64,000 nucleotides of DNA from Pleurodeles waltl. Lineage: Eukaryota; Chordata; Amphibia; Caudata; Salamandridae. Below are positions 1-10,999 of this stretch, piece by piece. The stretch is from contig NC_090444.1 in assembly GCF_031143425.1 (NCBI RefSeq), forward strand, positions 58,585,533-58,649,532. The letters are read 5' to 3'. The translations under genes were made by a program, and so were the position numbers. Position 1 is the stretch's first letter. Every line of letters starts with the position of its first letter. The notes under the pieces were generated by a model that was not told the DNA's origin, searched no databases, and saw nothing but the letters and a program-made list of their open reading frames with translations.

Positions 1-1041
1 TCCAGAACATGTTAAAATACTGACAGTGTGAAAGGGATTTATAGTTGAGTTAAAGACCGAAGGGAAGGAATGTTAAATTTGCTAATGAGGGACTATTGAA
101 GGAGTTAGAAGGACTGTTCAGCTGCCGCATTCCTGACTGCTCCGACCTGGGGTAGTAAGGGAAGAGCAAAGGACAGACAGGGGTAGCAGTTGCTATCCCT
201 AGTAGGCTTGTTTGACGGCCATACTAACCTGCAGTGACTCTCAGCTAGTGGCGGTGGGTGACATCTGGACAGTCCTGTCGGGGGGGCTGGTGGTTCTCCA
301 GTTTCTGAGGTCCAGGTGAATGCACCACTTGCAAGTGACCTCAAAGGATGCTCGGTGAGGACAGCAGGTGCCTGGAAACCTGACAACCCTTGGGTCCTGT
401 CTACACGTCTGCTCCTCCAACCACCAAGGAGCAAACCACCACAGCTCTCGTGACCACAGAGGTGCCCATTGTGCTATTATCATCACTATACTTTTCCGCC
501 TACTGATCATGCCACTCCAGGGACAAGGGGAGGGAACTATATGGTGAATGAAATTACAGTCATTCCCTCCACCCAGGGGCAGGAGCTCAGGTGGCTCCTG
601 CTGAGCACTATAAGAGGTAAGGTATCTTAGAGTCACGAGAAGGACTTCTGCGAGCCAGGGGGATCTCCCTGGGAGTGGCCACCAGCATCCCAGTACTGGA
701 GTAGGAAGCAAGGACCATCTCAAGCCAGATGGGCAGAAAGAAGTGTGACAGTGTGAACACACCCTAGAAGTAGATGCACACCCTACCAGTGTGAGGGATG
801 AGCGCTGCCTTCACCGAGGGGCTGGAGATGTCACTGACAAATGTATTTCAATTTCTTACGGTAGGTCTGGTCATGTTAGGTGTATGATGTAACTCCTACT
901 ACTGTTCTACAAGTCTGGCCGGCAGTAATTAAATCAGCCCGTCTCTAATTGCTTTCAGCCAATCCCACACACCTCACTTGATTAATTACCTTGAAGGTCA
1001 CCGTGTTGGTTTCTTTTGGACTGTGTAACACTTGAAGCAGC
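1..1041. other. Unassigned sequence
   Basis: I see no supported gene or recognisable element here. Open frames on the minus strand at 105-762 lack family motifs and overlap each other. Short CA/GT-rich and purine-rich stretches occur but no array. Confidence 0.4.
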
Positions 1042-1221
1042 CCTGCCAATGTTTCCCAGGTCCATGCATGATGTGCAGCGCCAGTCCAGGTTTTTCTTTG
1101 AATTCTGGGACTTGTCGTTTTTTTTTTAATTCCATTATAAAAACAGGACTACCAGTCCCATAATTCAAAGGAAAAAACTGGCCTGGAGCAGCACAGGCAT
1201 GGACCTGGGAAACCTGGCAGG
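1042..1221. repeat. Fold-back (palindromic) repeat, about 180 bp
   Basis: Two arms of about 75-80 bp face each other around a T-rich/A-rich centre. The left arm begins CCTGCCAATGTTTCCCAGG and the right arm, read on the other strand, begins CCTGCCAGGTTTCCCAGG. Inside, GAATTCTGGGACTTG pairs with its partner near 1,155-1,175. This is the structure of a non-autonomous DNA transposon or fold-back element; the superfamily cannot be told from the arms. A related copy lies at about 3,506-3,622. Direct flanking duplications are not clear. Confidence 0.65.
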
Positions 1222-2205
1222 TGTGCCTGGGGGTTGGGTGGGGGTGGAATTAGGAGGAAACCTTTTACCCCCTCCTTCCAACCCTGAAAGTTAGAAGGGT
1301 AGAGGGCGCTGTGAGGAGATCTCCCCTCCCTCTACGTCTAGGTGTGTGCTGGCGGGTCCGGTTGGTGAGCGTGGGGTGATGTGAGGGGACAGAATTAATG
1401 AAAAGTTTTGCCACAAGGTGGCCTTCAAGAATTAAAGGGCGAGAAAGAGTTTTTGAATCTGTCTTCTACTCTCAGTAGGGACCCGCCGAGTCTGACTATG
1501 GACGGGACGTGACTTTTTATGTTGTTTCAGAATACACTGTGTCGCTGGTTTTGCGCCCTCTCCGACCGGTACTTGGCTAGTACGGACCTGTGCAGCTATT
1601 GCACGGCCCAGCTTATCGTCAATACGGATGTATGTGCAAAACCCACAGAGGCAGACACTGCAATAGGTAATGAATCAAGTGAGGTGTGGGACTGGCTGAA
1701 AGCAACGAGAGATGGGTTGATTTGTAGAATCACGGCCAGACGTGTAGAATTAACCAGCAATGAAACAGGCAGTTCTTTACTAAAATAGTATTATTTAAGC
1801 TAAAACTAGTTGTTTGCTTGCTGCACGGCCAGCTGTCCGATAAATTGCGGAACTACTCACCTGTGTGAAATATATCCAGTAAAGGGGTACTGACAAGCGA
1901 GAGACAGAAGCACCGATGGAAGTTAAGGCTTCAATGGACCAGAATGTTTTTAACAAACAAGTATAACGCGTCCAGCATATGACTGCGCGATTATTAAAGC
2001 AGAACTCAACAAAAATGTTTTGGTGCATCTGCCCACCGAATATCAACAAACAAGGAATTGTTAGTCTGGGTGAACGCCAAACCAAAAAGCAGGGCCGCTC
2101 TGGCCATACAAATCATGGCTGTTGAAGCTGAAACCGATTTCCACAATGAATCAGTTTTCAGAGCGGCTAGAGGCGCTCTCTGCGGCTCAGAAGCGGTGTT
2201 TCTAA
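1222..2205. other. Unassigned sequence with one weak candidate exon
   Basis: No recognised element. At 1,534-1,664 an open segment is bounded by an acceptor-like TTATGTTGTTTCAG and a donor-like AATAG/GTAATG, with a Cys-containing translation (CRWFCALSD...CSYC). I do not recognise the protein, and one acceptor plus donor over 130 bp can arise by chance, so it is not called as a gene. Confidence 0.3.
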
Positions 2206-2891
2206 GGGCCAGATGTAGCAAGCATTTTGCATGGAGCAAACTGCGAAAATCGCAGCTTGCGCCATGCAAAATGCCCATCGCGATGCTCATTCACAATTTG
2301 CGAGTGGGTACTGACTCGCAAATTGTGAATGCGACTCGCAAATAGGAAGGGGTGTCCCCTTCCTATTTACGTCTCGCATCGCGATGCTAAATTGCTTGGT
2401 GACCGCGAACGCGGTCGCAAAGCAATTCGCAGTTACCACCAGTGTCACACTGGTGGTAACCCATTCGCAAAAGGGAAGGGGTCCCCATGGAACCCCTTCT
2501 CCTTTGTGAATGTTGCCAAAAAGGTTTTTTCAGAGCAGGCAGTGGTCCAAATGGTTTCGTTATTTTCTTTTTTTTTGCAACTCGTTTTCCTTTAAGGAAA
2601 ACGGGCTGCAAAATAAAATAAAAAAGCTGCTTTATTTAAAAAGCAGTCACAGACATGGAGGTCTGCTGACTTCAGCAGGCCACCATCCCTGTGAGTGCAG
2701 GGACTCGCTATGGGGTCGCAAAATGCGACCCACCTCATTAATATTAATGAGGTGGGTCTTTGCGACCCCATAGCGAGTCGCAGACAGTGTCTGAGACACC
2801 GTTCTGCATCCGATATCGCGACTCAGAAATTGCGAGTCGCAACGACTCGCAATTTCCGATTTCCAATATCGGAACTTCGTACATCGGGCCC
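2206..2891. mobile_element. Palindromic Harbinger-type MITE, copy 1
   Basis: The element starts GGGCCAGATGTAGCAAG and its other end, read in reverse, starts GGGCCCGATGTACGAAG. It is flanked by TAA on both sides (2,203-2,205 and 2,892-2,894), matching the TWA target duplication known for PIF-Harbinger. The interior is full of short inverted repeats built on GCGACTCGCAA, with a long hairpin at about 2,726-2,776 whose loop is the self-complementary CTCATTAATATTAATGAG. It has no coding capacity. A second copy of 707 bp lies at 7,700-8,406. Confidence 0.7.
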
Positions 2892-3505
2892 TAAGTCTCT
2901 GATTCTCACTGCCCGGCCCGTGGGGCACATGCGGCCCGCCAGGCCCTTCCTGAGCATTCCAGTGCTATTGGAAGCCTAAGCCAGTGAAAGCAGACACGTT
3001 CATGTCAGAGTGCTTAACTGTTTCACTATTGAAATGTAAACACAACTCAATACACACCAGGGGCACTGCAGGAACCTACAGAAGAGGGAAGAAACACACT
3101 TCTAGGGCACCTTAGCATATCATATTAGCATTTTAAAACGTAAATGAATTACTTATTTCAGGATTGCTTTTCTAGGTGAACTTCTCTCAACTTGTTTTCT
3201 CTAGTTTGTCAAACACAAGAAGAATAAGAGGAAATAAAATATACAGAAATATAGGCTTATAGTAGGTTTCAGAAGAAATCATACATTTCTTGTTTTCAAT
3301 CTTACTTTGCATCTAGGATTGCTCCCCCACTAATGTGGTCACTGGCAAACCCCTAAACCGTTACTTGTGCCCCTTAGTAAAGATTTGTGAGTACCCTTGT
3401 CTAAGTGATGGGTGGCAAAGGGTATCGAGCCATCATTAGTGACACTGCCCCCTTATCAAGGCTCCACCACTGCTGTGTGGAATCTCTCTGTGCCTACCAG
3501 CAGCA
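2892..3505. other. Unassigned AT-rich sequence
   Basis: No gene or clear repeat structure seen; translations in all frames are short and without motifs. Confidence 0.4.
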
Positions 3506-3622
3506 CTGCCAAGTTTCCCAGGTCCATCCCTGATGTGCTGTTCCAGTCCAGGTTTTTCCTTTGAATTCTGGGACTTGTAGTTTTACTCATTACATTATAA
3601 CACAGGACTACAAGTCCCGGGT
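3506..3622 (+). repeat. Partial copy of the fold-back repeat
   Basis: The left arm matches that of 1,042-1,221 (GTTTCCCAGGTCCAT, then TTTCCTTTGAATTCTGGG). The right arm is cut to a short GGACTACAAGTCCC segment. This shows the fold-back is a dispersed family, not a unique palindrome. Confidence 0.6.
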
Positions 3623-5159
3623 GTGCTGTGTGGCATCACAGCTCGGGTTGGATGATGTCAACAACACTCTACTTACCATCTGTTGTCATACACTGGGCTT
3701 CTGCTGAACCATGCTGCCACCTACAGGCGAGGCCGACAGCAGACACCCTTACTTCCTTTCCTGGACCTGCTGGCCTCCCTTAGTGGTCAAGCCGTGCAGC
3801 ACCCTGCAGTCTGCACCCACCTGGAACAGGTGAGGCTCGTGCACTAGGTGCATCAAAGCCACCAGGAGCCAATGGCATGAAAATAGCATGTTATCGAGTG
3901 ATAAAAGACCTGTAAGGGATACAGGGGATCGAAATGACCAAAGAAGCAGGAGTAACCATGGAGACCAGGTAGGGTATGTAAATGAAGATGAGGCATTTAA
4001 ATGGACGAATGTGCGCGACTGGGTCCCTCATCCCTCCACTTCAGGGGGCACAATATGGCCTAGGGACTGCCCTTTAGATTCCAATAATTTATATAAATGA
4101 TTCCCTATCACCCAAAGGGTTAAAAATGTGCCCTTCTGGTGCCAATGACATTCAGCAGTGGGCACAGCCGAGGGAGGCCACAAAAAGTCATTACAGCCGC
4201 TTAAGATCAATAGTTTGAATGAATGGTTGAATGTTCAAGTATCTGACTGAGTGAAAGGATCAATGTATGTCTGTAGCATCATCGACTCAGTAGTCTCTTC
4301 CTGCATCCACAGAATGCCACATCTCCACCCTCTGAGTCCCTGGGCACAAAACACCGCTTCAGGGCTTCTCGTCCATGTTATAATGTGCACTTTTTACCTT
4401 CAGAGATTCCCAGAAAAATCTCACAGCTGTACCATCATCTGAAGCCTCTGCCACTTCATAGGTGACATTGTCAGACAAATGCAGTCATTTCGCATAATTC
4501 GTCAAATATGACAGATATACTCCTGCTCTTTTGAGGTTCAGCAGTGTGGCGTTGATGGTGTAAGTTTGGAATGAAGATGCTGAAAGCCTGCACTCCTAAG
4601 GTGAAGGATCCCAGAGCTATTTTCCATATCTGGCTGGGCATTGATTCAAGATTGTAATCTGTTGGTAAAGGCTGCAGGTGAGGGGGAATGTCTTTTGTAC
4701 TGTATTTCACAGGTGACTGTTTTCCTTTTTATGGTAGGCTTGACAGGGCAGCTATTGCCAGAGTACCACCAAGAGAGGGCTTTGGCTTCGCCCACATGTT
4801 GGGAACCAGGAGTGGATCTTTTGATTGGGCTGCAATTGTGTGCTACCACAAAAAAGTGCTACTTGTGTATTCATTTTCAGGGGCACACACATGACATTGT
4901 AATGCTATTAAAGTGTCTTTACTAACTAGATAGTTTATGTGTTTTCTCTGGCAGCAGCACAGATGGAAGAAGAGCATCCTGACGCAACATTTCAACTGCA
5001 ACCTGACCTTACATCATCATCAAAAACTCCTTGAGTGTCCTATTGAGAGAGGAGCTTAGGTTCCCCTAGCACATTGGGGCCTGCCAAGTACATGATTTGA
5101 TTGGGCCAAATTTGTGTGCCTCCACTGAAAGACTGCTTGCATAGCAAATGTCGGCTTAT
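3623..5159. other. Unassigned sequence
   Basis: No supported gene. Several acceptor-like pyrimidine tracts ending in CAG occur around 4,720 and 4,960, but no reading frame between them has family motifs. Confidence 0.35.
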
Positions 5160-7690
5160 GGCAAACTTTATACTCAACGCAGCAGGGGTGAGTTGGTCAT
5201 GGTGGCAAACCAATGAACATGGCTTAGGTTTGATCTGTTTATTATGACCTGGTGTATTTACTCTGAAAAGCTTAAGTTAAAGTTGATATGCACTTAGGTG
5301 TGTATTGTTATTATTCTATATTAAAGCTTACATATAGGTATTTTAATGAATGGAATCTCACAAGATAACATAGTAGGCAAGGGTTTGATGCTTGCCATCC
5401 TCTCAGACAAACCTTGGAGGGTTTCACTGTTATGAGTCTGGTTAGGCCCTGTTGAAAGGGGTTCTATATTTGTTTGTAAGCTGTATTTTTCTACACAAGT
5501 TTATTTGTATAACTGTATGCACAATGATTGTAAGTTTATGTGCACTTGAATGGGCTAGTGTGGGTAAAGTGAAAATCCAGTATTAAAGGGTAACAGCTTT
5601 ATCAGTCCATTGGGAAAAGCAAACTAGATTTCACAGGTTTGATCAGTTCAATATGAAACATTACGGCAAAGCCAGTGTGCCTGGCCTACTGTTAGACCTG
5701 ACAGCCTTTGGTGTAGCTTTCCCACAAATGTTTTGGCTTCTCCTCTCCTGTTTACTGAAATTTGTTTTTGTTTTTGTTGGCTTTGGGACTCTGTACACTT
5801 TGCCACTGCTAATCAGTGCCCACAAATGTTTTGGCTTCTCCTCTCCTGTTTACTGAAATTTGTTTTTGTTGGCTTTGGGACTCTGTACACTTTGCCACTG
5901 CTAATCAGTGCTAACATGCTTGTGCTCTTTCCTTTCAAGATGGTAAAATTAGCTGACATCCAATTGACACATTTAATTTAATTATAAGTCCCTAGTAAAG
6001 TGGTACTGCATGTACCGGCGCCTGTAAATAAAATGCATTTTGTGGGCCGGCATCACTAAGTATACCACCCATTTAAGTGGCTCTTTAAAACATGACTCAG
6101 GTCTGGCATTGCAACCTGTATGCAGTTTTAAATTGCCAAATCGACCTGGCAAAATAAACCTTCAGCCAGGCCTAAATCTCCCTTTTTAATACATATAAGT
6201 CACCACTAAAGTAGGACCTAGACAGCCATTAGGGCAGGGTGCATTGTATTTGAAAAGTTGGGCATGTGCTTTCAAGCTTTACATGTCCTGGTAGTGAGAC
6301 CTACCTCTCCCACAGGATAGCATTTGGTTACCTTATTCTATTTAATAAGTGTTAACTTTTGATTGGGAAGAGGTAAAACTATCATGTTTGGTCCCAAATG
6401 AGTTGTCATTTAAAACTCTATTCAATAGCAAAGTCAGATTTTAAGTCACAACTCTGAAAATGCCACTTTTAGAAAGTTGCCATTTTTTTGTCCTAAACAT
6501 TTGGTGCCTGCAGTTTTATGTCCTAGTCACATGACTGTCAATATGGTTATTGGCCTATGAGTATTCTTCCCAGACAGTTAGATAAAGGGGAAATAGGTGT
6601 TGGCAGGATGGGTTAACCTGTCAGATTGGGTGGGATAGAGCTGTTCCCTTTCCCACTTCCATGTCAAAGGGCTGCCTCCAGCACACTTAAAAGCCTTTTG
6701 TCAGACTAGACCACTTGGAGCCTGGGCAGGGGAAAGAAGGACATTTTTAGAACTGAATGGAGGGTAGCCTAGACGTCCCCCCCCCCTCCACTTTAAAGGA
6801 TGGCATCAAGTATAATTATTGGTTCTCCTTAGCCACACTTCATTACACTCCTGGACCTGTGGAGGACCCTCAGAAGGACAGCCTTGTACTTTAGAAGGCT
6901 ACCCTACTGCTTGAGGCCTGTTGTATAGCTAAGAGGACTGCCCTGCTGGTACCACTGGAATGCCCTGCTGCTTGAGGCCTGCCTTGTACCCTCAGAGGAC
7001 AGCCCTGACGCTTGAGGCCTGCCTTGCTACTTGATCCCAGGACTATCAGAGGGACTCCAAGGGCGAGTTGGCTGACCTTCTGTGTGAGCTACAGGCACAC
7101 AGAAAGCTCCAGAGACCTTGCATCTACATCTACCCACTGCCTGTGAGACTCCTGACCCCCCCAAGTGGTGCCCACCCAGTCTTGGAAGGGACAGATTCTT
7201 GGAAGGGACACTAAAGGTGCTCCTTCAACCAAACTCCAAAATATGGGACTTAGAAAAATGTTCACCAAAAAGTGACTGTAAATCCAACAAAAGATTGGCA
7301 CCTACGTGCAGGCCGGTCAGCTTTACTTCACTATAGCTCCTGCTACGTTCTCTGCAGCAGCAAATCCCGGTCAGTGGGACCTCTCAGGAAAGGTATCTGG
7401 CCTCGTGGAGCATTCATCCTCTACAGGCTAAAGCTTTGCTCTGCTGGAGATTTTCAACTTCCCAAAAAGTAACGTAGTCCAAATGTAGAAATCTTCACAG
7501 CGACTTTGTTCAACTGCTCCCCCGATTCCCGAGCCTCTTCCTGGGGTGTTGCAGGCTGCCTTGCTCCACTGAAGTTTACCTTCTCAGGAACTTTTCTTCA
7601 AAATGTCTTCTAAATTCGCCAGTGAGCAGAGATCAGGCACAATCCACCTTGTGTATCTGAAACTTGTTCCATCACTGTCAGCCATATCTC
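5160..7690 (+). mobile_element. Diverged long-LTR sequence, + orientation
   Basis: This stretch shares ordered blocks with 9,900-10,990 and with 62,799-64,000. Shared blocks include GCACTTTACCACTGCTAA..AGTGC, then TTATAAGTCCCTAGTA..GGTACT, then CAGGGTGCAT..CAAGCTTTACATGT, then AGTCAGATTTTA..TTTAGAAAGTTG, and finally a stretch near 7,040-7,110 that matches the right edge of the window. It is non-coding. A Ty3/Gypsy or ERV LTR is the likely source. Ends are not resolved. Confidence 0.55.
5723..5914 (+). repeat. Tandem duplication, about 98 bp
   Basis: A block beginning CACAAATGTTTTGGCTTC at 5,723 is repeated at 5,821. The second copy lacks about 12 bp of a T/G-rich run. The duplication lies inside the LTR-like sequence and is non-coding. 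Confidence 0.85.
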
Positions 7691-7699
7691 CCAGGGTTG

Positions 7700-8406
7700 G
7701 TGCCAGATGTAGGAAAGTCCCAAGTTGCGACTTGCAATTTGCGAGTCCCTGCGACTCGCAAATTGCAAGTCGCAATTTGGGATGCAGAAAGGTGTCTCAG
7801 ACACCTTCTGCGAGTCGCTATGGGGTCGCAAAGATCCACCTCATTAATATTAATGAGGTGGGTCGCAATTTGCGACCCCATAGCGACTCAGGGCACTCAC
7901 GAGGATGGAGGCCTGCTGGGAACAGCAGACCTCCATGTCTGTGACTGCTATTAAATAAAGCAGTTTTTTTTTTTTCAAAGTGCAACCCGTTTTCCTTAAA
8001 GGAAAACGAGCTGCACTTTGAAAAATAAACCGAAACCTTTTGTTTCGCTATTTTTCAGGGCACGTAGTGGTCCATTGGACCATTGCCTGCTCTGAAAAAT
8101 TATTTTTTGGTCCAGTCACAAAGGGGAAGGGGTCCCACGGGGACCCCTTCCCGTTTGCGACTGGGTTACCATCTACTTCAAGAGGATGGTAACTGCGAGT
8201 CCATTTGCGACCGCGAATGGAATTGCATACCACTGCGACTCGCAAATAGGAAGGGAACACCCATTCCTATTTGCGACTCGGAAATGCATTTTGCGAGTCG
8301 GTTCCGACTCGCAAAATGCATTTCTACATAGCAAAGACGCATTTGCGACTCGCAAGCGGCGATTTTCGCCGTTTGCGAGTCGCAAAGTCTTTGCTACATC
8401 TGGCCC
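7700..8406. mobile_element. Palindromic Harbinger-type MITE, copy 2
   Basis: The reverse of the right end starts GGGCCAGATGTAGCAAAG, the same terminus as the element at 2,206. The left end is GTGCCAGATGTAGG. Flanks are TTG on the left and TTA on the right, so the 3-bp duplication has one mismatch. The interior shares the GACCCACCTCATTAATATTAATGAGGTG hairpin (7,838-7,864 region), the GGAAAACG inverted pair at about 7,990-8,010 and many GCGACTCGCAA units with copy 1. No coding sequence. Confidence 0.7.
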
Positions 8407-8769
8407 TTAGTCTTTTAAACACTATTTTTCACTTAATACTTTAAAAATACCTAACTCTGGTTCTACTGAACGGATTTACTATGTTGTTGTGTCAAATTAT
8501 TTATTACATTTTTCTCTATCTGTCTCAATTGATATGGGATTTTTCTTGTGTTGTGTTTTCACTTTATTGCAGTTTGTGTACTGCATATTCACTTAACCGT
8601 GTGCCTGTAAGTAAAGGCTGACTGCTTTTGTCTGAGCTACCAGAAGGTTAAGCAAAAGTCTATGTTGTTGATTGTGGTTGTTCCTTGAGAAGGGTCTTCC
8701 CCCACCTTAATCAAAAACCTAATTTCTTACACCTGCTGATTGTGAAAAGCATGAGTTAAAGACTCCCCA

Positions 8770-9890
8770 AAGCCAGCATCGGAAACAAGGCCCTCGACTG
8801 GATCCAATCCTTCCTCTCCGGCAGAACTCAACGAGTGAGACTCGCCCCCTTCCTCGCGGACCCCACACCCACCACCTGCGGAGTACCCCAGGGATCCTCC
8901 CTCAGCCCCACGCTGTTTAACGTTTACATGGACCCGCTAGCCACCATCGTCAGAAGCTACGGAATCAACATCATCTCCTACGCTGACAACATCCAACCCA
9001 TCCTCTCCCTCTAGAACTAACCCAACAAAGCCAGACACAACTTCCTCGAAGGCATGGATGCAGTGGCCAACTGGATGAGAAACAGCTGCCTTCCACTCAA
9101 TGCAACCAAAACAGAAGTACTCATCATGGGCCCTCAACCCAACACGTGGAACGACTCCTGGTGGCCACCTACCCTCGGAAACCCGCCCACCCCCACCAGC
9201 CAAGCCTGAAACCTCTGGATCATCCTGGACTCCAATCTCAGCATGAGCCATCAAATCAGCTCAGTCACCTCCACCTGCTTCCGCACCCTCCGCCTCCTAC
9301 GCAAGTCCTTCAAATGGATCCCCCTCGAACATAGAAAGACTTTCACACACACCCTCATCACCAGCACACTGGACTATGGCAACACACTCTATGCCGGAAT
9401 CAACAAGAAACTAATCCGCAAACTACAAAACATCCAGAACGCCGCCGCCAGACTGGTCTTCGACCTACCTCAACACTGCCACATCTCGCAACACCTGCAT
9501 ACACTGCACTGGCTTCCCATAGAGAAAACAGTCACCCTCAAGATCCTCACCCACGCTCACAAAGCCCTCCACAACACAGGACCAGCCTACCTGAACCAGC
9601 CACTCAACCTCCACGTACCCCACAGGACCCTATGCTCAGCCCAGCTCTCTCTCGCAGAAGTACCCTGCGGCAGGAAAACGAGAACAGGAGGACAATCCGT
9701 TTCCTACCTCGCAGCCACTGCCTGGAACACCCTTCCTCTCCACATCAGACAAACCACTTCCCTCCTTATCTTCACGAAGGAACTGAAGACATGGCTTTTT
9801 TAAGGTGAACACTACACTCCCCCGCACCTTAAGACCCTAACGGGTGAGTAGTTGCGCTTTACAAGCATTGATAGATTGAGTGATTAAATC
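8770..9890 (+). mobile_element. L2/CR1-like LINE, 3' part with reverse transcriptase
   Basis: This is the 3' half of a non-LTR retrotransposon that copied itself by target-primed reverse transcription. In order I see the RT block GVPQGSSLSPTLFN (about 8,880-8,920), the active-site block SYADN at about 8,978 (normally YADD, so the second catalytic Asp is lost) and the long C-terminal region LITSTLDYGNTLYAG..LQNIQNAAARL typical of the L2/CR1 group. A 186-codon frame (9,243-9,803) is open; upstream the frame is broken by stops and shifts. The element ends in a short tract of GATTGA-type repeats at 9,870-9,885, the usual L2-like tail. It is 5' truncated and dead. Confidence 0.85.
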
Positions 9891-9899
9891 CTTTCTAGG

Positions 9900-10990
9900 C
9901 TTTATTAGTAAGGAATTTGTATTTTTTAGGCAACCTTCTTCCGTACATATTTGTCATTTTATTACAGTATACCTGGTGGTTGCCTTGTTGAAATGCTTGT
10001 GAACCAACACAGTTGGCCTGAGTTGCTTATGGTGACAAGCCATTGATAAAGATTACCATCTAGATTTTTTATAGTGAAAGGTTATTAAAGGCAGTAGGCC
10101 TGACCTATTGATTGTGAAAGCATATGTTAAAGGCAATGGGCATTTAGGGATATATTATTATTACTGTGTATTAAAGCCTGCGGATAGGTACTTTGTTACA
10201 TGGACTCTCAGATTTCATAGTATGCAAATATGTTGGTGCTGGTTAACCAATCTGACAAACTCTGTGACTAGAATCCTTATTAGGCCCTCTTATGAGAGAT
10301 AGTATTTTGTTTTGACAACAGTATTTTTGCTTGATATTTAATTTCAGTATTGCATGATTGATGGTTGTTTTGTGTGGAATCTTATGCTTGCTACTGGAGG
10401 TCGCTGTTGATTTTTGGCGATAAGCCATTGATAACAGCTACTGGTCTGATTGGTTTATGAGGAAAAACGTTTTCTGTTGCCATTGGTCTGATCTCTTTGT
10501 TATGGAAAGTAATGATAAACATATTAGGCTTGACATATTGATTGTGAAAAGCATGCATTTAAGGGTGAATTGTTATTTCTCTGTATTAAATCCTATAGAT
10601 AGGTATTTTGTGACACAAAATGGCAGATTAACTTTAAAGGGCTTATCATACCTGGCATTCTTGGTGCGGTATTCCCCCAAGCTTTTTGCCTTAATTCCTC
10701 CTCTTGTACAGAATTCTTTTCTGCTGGTATTAGCACCCTGTGCACTTTACCACTGCTAACCAGTGCTTAAGTGCTTGTGCTGTCACCAGTAATGGTAAAA
10801 CTGGCATACACCTAATCTGCACATTTAATTTGTTTGTAAGCCCATAGTAAATGGTACTATATGTGCCCAGGACATGTAAATTAAATTATACTAGTGGGTC
10901 TACTGCACTCATTGTGCCATCCACTTAAGGTAGCCTTTGAAAACATGTCACTGCTTGTTGTACCTTGACACACCACTGAGGTTGTTCTTC
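9900..10990 (+). mobile_element. Diverged long-LTR sequence with internal duplication
   Basis: Collinear with 5,160-6,110. One module, GACCTATTGATTGTGAAAGC to GGATAGGTACTTTGTTA, is present twice, at about 10,097-10,199 and 10,527-10,612, and a diverged copy is at 5,228-5,350. The 3' part (10,720-10,980) matches the CACTTTACCACTGCTAA block of the other LTR copies. Non-coding. Confidence 0.5.
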
Positions 10991-10999
10991 ACTAGCCAC

